NCBI GenBank assembly: GCA_016177305.1
Contig: JACOVK010000007.1
Coordinates: 1-6,400 of the forward strand
DNA: 6,400 bases
From: Parcubacteria group bacterium
Lineage (GTDB): Bacteria > Patescibacteriota > Patescibacteriia > UBA2169
Direction of reading: 5' to 3'
Position numbers and translations under genes: made by a program. A model generated the notes under the pieces. That model worked only from the letters and a program-made list of their open reading frames with translations, was not told where the DNA came from and made no database searches. Shown here piece by piece: positions 5,950 to 6,400 of this stretch. The stretch's first letter is position 1, and every line of letters starts with the position of its first letter.

Positions 5950-6400
5950 TGGAAACAGCCGACCTACAATCAATCCCTCTGTTTGCGGGCCTTGCAGGCG
6001 ATGCGTTGGAAGCGCTGGCTGGACTGGCATCCGAGCAGCGGTACGCGATCGGAAAAACTGTTTACGCGGCGGGAGAGCCGAGCGAAAACCTGTACGTGGT
6101 GGTACGGGGCAGCGTGGCGGTAACGCACCAGCTGGACGGAGACCTGGTGACCTTGGCCCGGCTTTCGCAGGGGTACTTTTTCGGTGAAGCCGGGCTCTTA
6201 AAAGACAACCAAACTCACTCCTCCTCCGCCCGGGCCGAAGTTGACGGCACCGCGATACTCGCCTTGAGCCGGAAAAACTTCCGGGAGCTTACCAAGCGCA
6301 ATCCTTCGGCCGCCCTAGCACTGGTGCAAAAAGTGGCGTCCGTTCTCTCGGAGCGGCTCACTGAAGACACCACGCGCATTGCCATCATCTCGGCCATCAG
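5949..6400 (+). CDS. Cyclic nucleotide-binding-domain protein (partial, runs off right edge)
   Basis: The frame from ATG 5949 is open for 150 codons to the window edge. Residues about 8-118 form a cNMP-binding (Crp/Fnr effector-type) beta-barrel: IPLFAGL at 9-15 at the entry helix, GKTVYAAGEPSENLYVVVRG at 35-54, and the phosphate-cassette start FFGEAGLL at 77-84. The Arg-Ser/Thr pair that normally binds the cyclic phosphate appears to be replaced by serines (HSSSARAEV at 90-98), so ligand binding is uncertain. A helix follows (about 117-137), as in CRP. Whether a DNA-binding domain or another output module comes next cannot be seen. The start overlaps the pilT stop codon (TGATG), and no Shine-Dalgarno sequence is visible, so translation is probably coupled to pilT. 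A role in regulating pilus function or pilT expression is a reasonable inference only. Confidence 0.85.
   Translation, partial: METADLQSIPLFAGLAGDALEALAGLASEQRYAIGKTVYAAGEPSENLYVVVRGSVAVTHQLDGDLVTLARLSQGYFFGEAGLLKDNQTHSSSARAEVDGTAILALSRKNFRELTKRNPSAALALVQKVASVLSERLTEDTTRIAIISAI

Noticed and set aside
5888..6187. 99-codon plus-strand open frame overlapping the pilT end and the cNMP gene
   Set aside because: It is out of frame with the cNMP domain, which has clear family motifs over the same bases, and its own product is a low-complexity Gly/Arg-rich sequence.

Overview
The window looks like part of a Candidate Phyla Radiation (Patescibacteria, perhaps Parcubacteria-like) genome. This is an inference from gene content: a compact layout, an exported D,D-carboxypeptidase with an unusual N-terminal domain, an FG-GAP/YkuD fusion, PilT next to a cyclic-nucleotide-binding protein, starts without Shine-Dalgarno sequences, and an A/C-rich to T/G-rich imperfect palindrome of a kind I associate with such genomes. 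No rRNA or ribosomal protein gene is present to confirm it. I see no tRNA, IS element, CRISPR array, transposase or phage gene.

Layout. The left part (1-2446) is a minus-strand unit: argS (2446 to 653), then after 9 nt an unrecognised exported protein that starts at 643 and runs off the left edge. It has a signal peptide, a Trp-rich hydrophobic segment and a long Pro/Ala/Glu linker. A 70-bp divergent region (2447-2516) holds promoter-like sequences for both directions. To its right is a tightly packed plus-strand run: an S11 D-Ala-D-Ala carboxypeptidase (2517-3806), an L,D-transpeptidase with FG-GAP-like repeats (3810-4859), a PilT-type retraction ATPase (4876-5949) and a cNMP-binding-domain protein (from 5949 off the right edge).

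How they fit together. The carboxypeptidase should trim pentapeptide stems to tetrapeptides, the donor substrate of L,D-transpeptidases, so this pair forms a plausible wall-remodelling module. PilT would power pilus retraction, and the cNMP-domain protein overlaps its stop codon by one base, which suggests coupled translation and perhaps a regulatory link. The pilT promoter-like 10-mer, ATGGTATACT, recurs ahead of the carboxypeptidase gene. Its spacing before pilT predicts transcription starting on the A of the start codon, so a leaderless mRNA.

The most unusual structure is an imperfect palindrome and T-rich 7-bp repeat (2501-2628) that spans the carboxypeptidase start codon and encodes its signal-peptide core. 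No gene-free stretch exceeds 300 bases.
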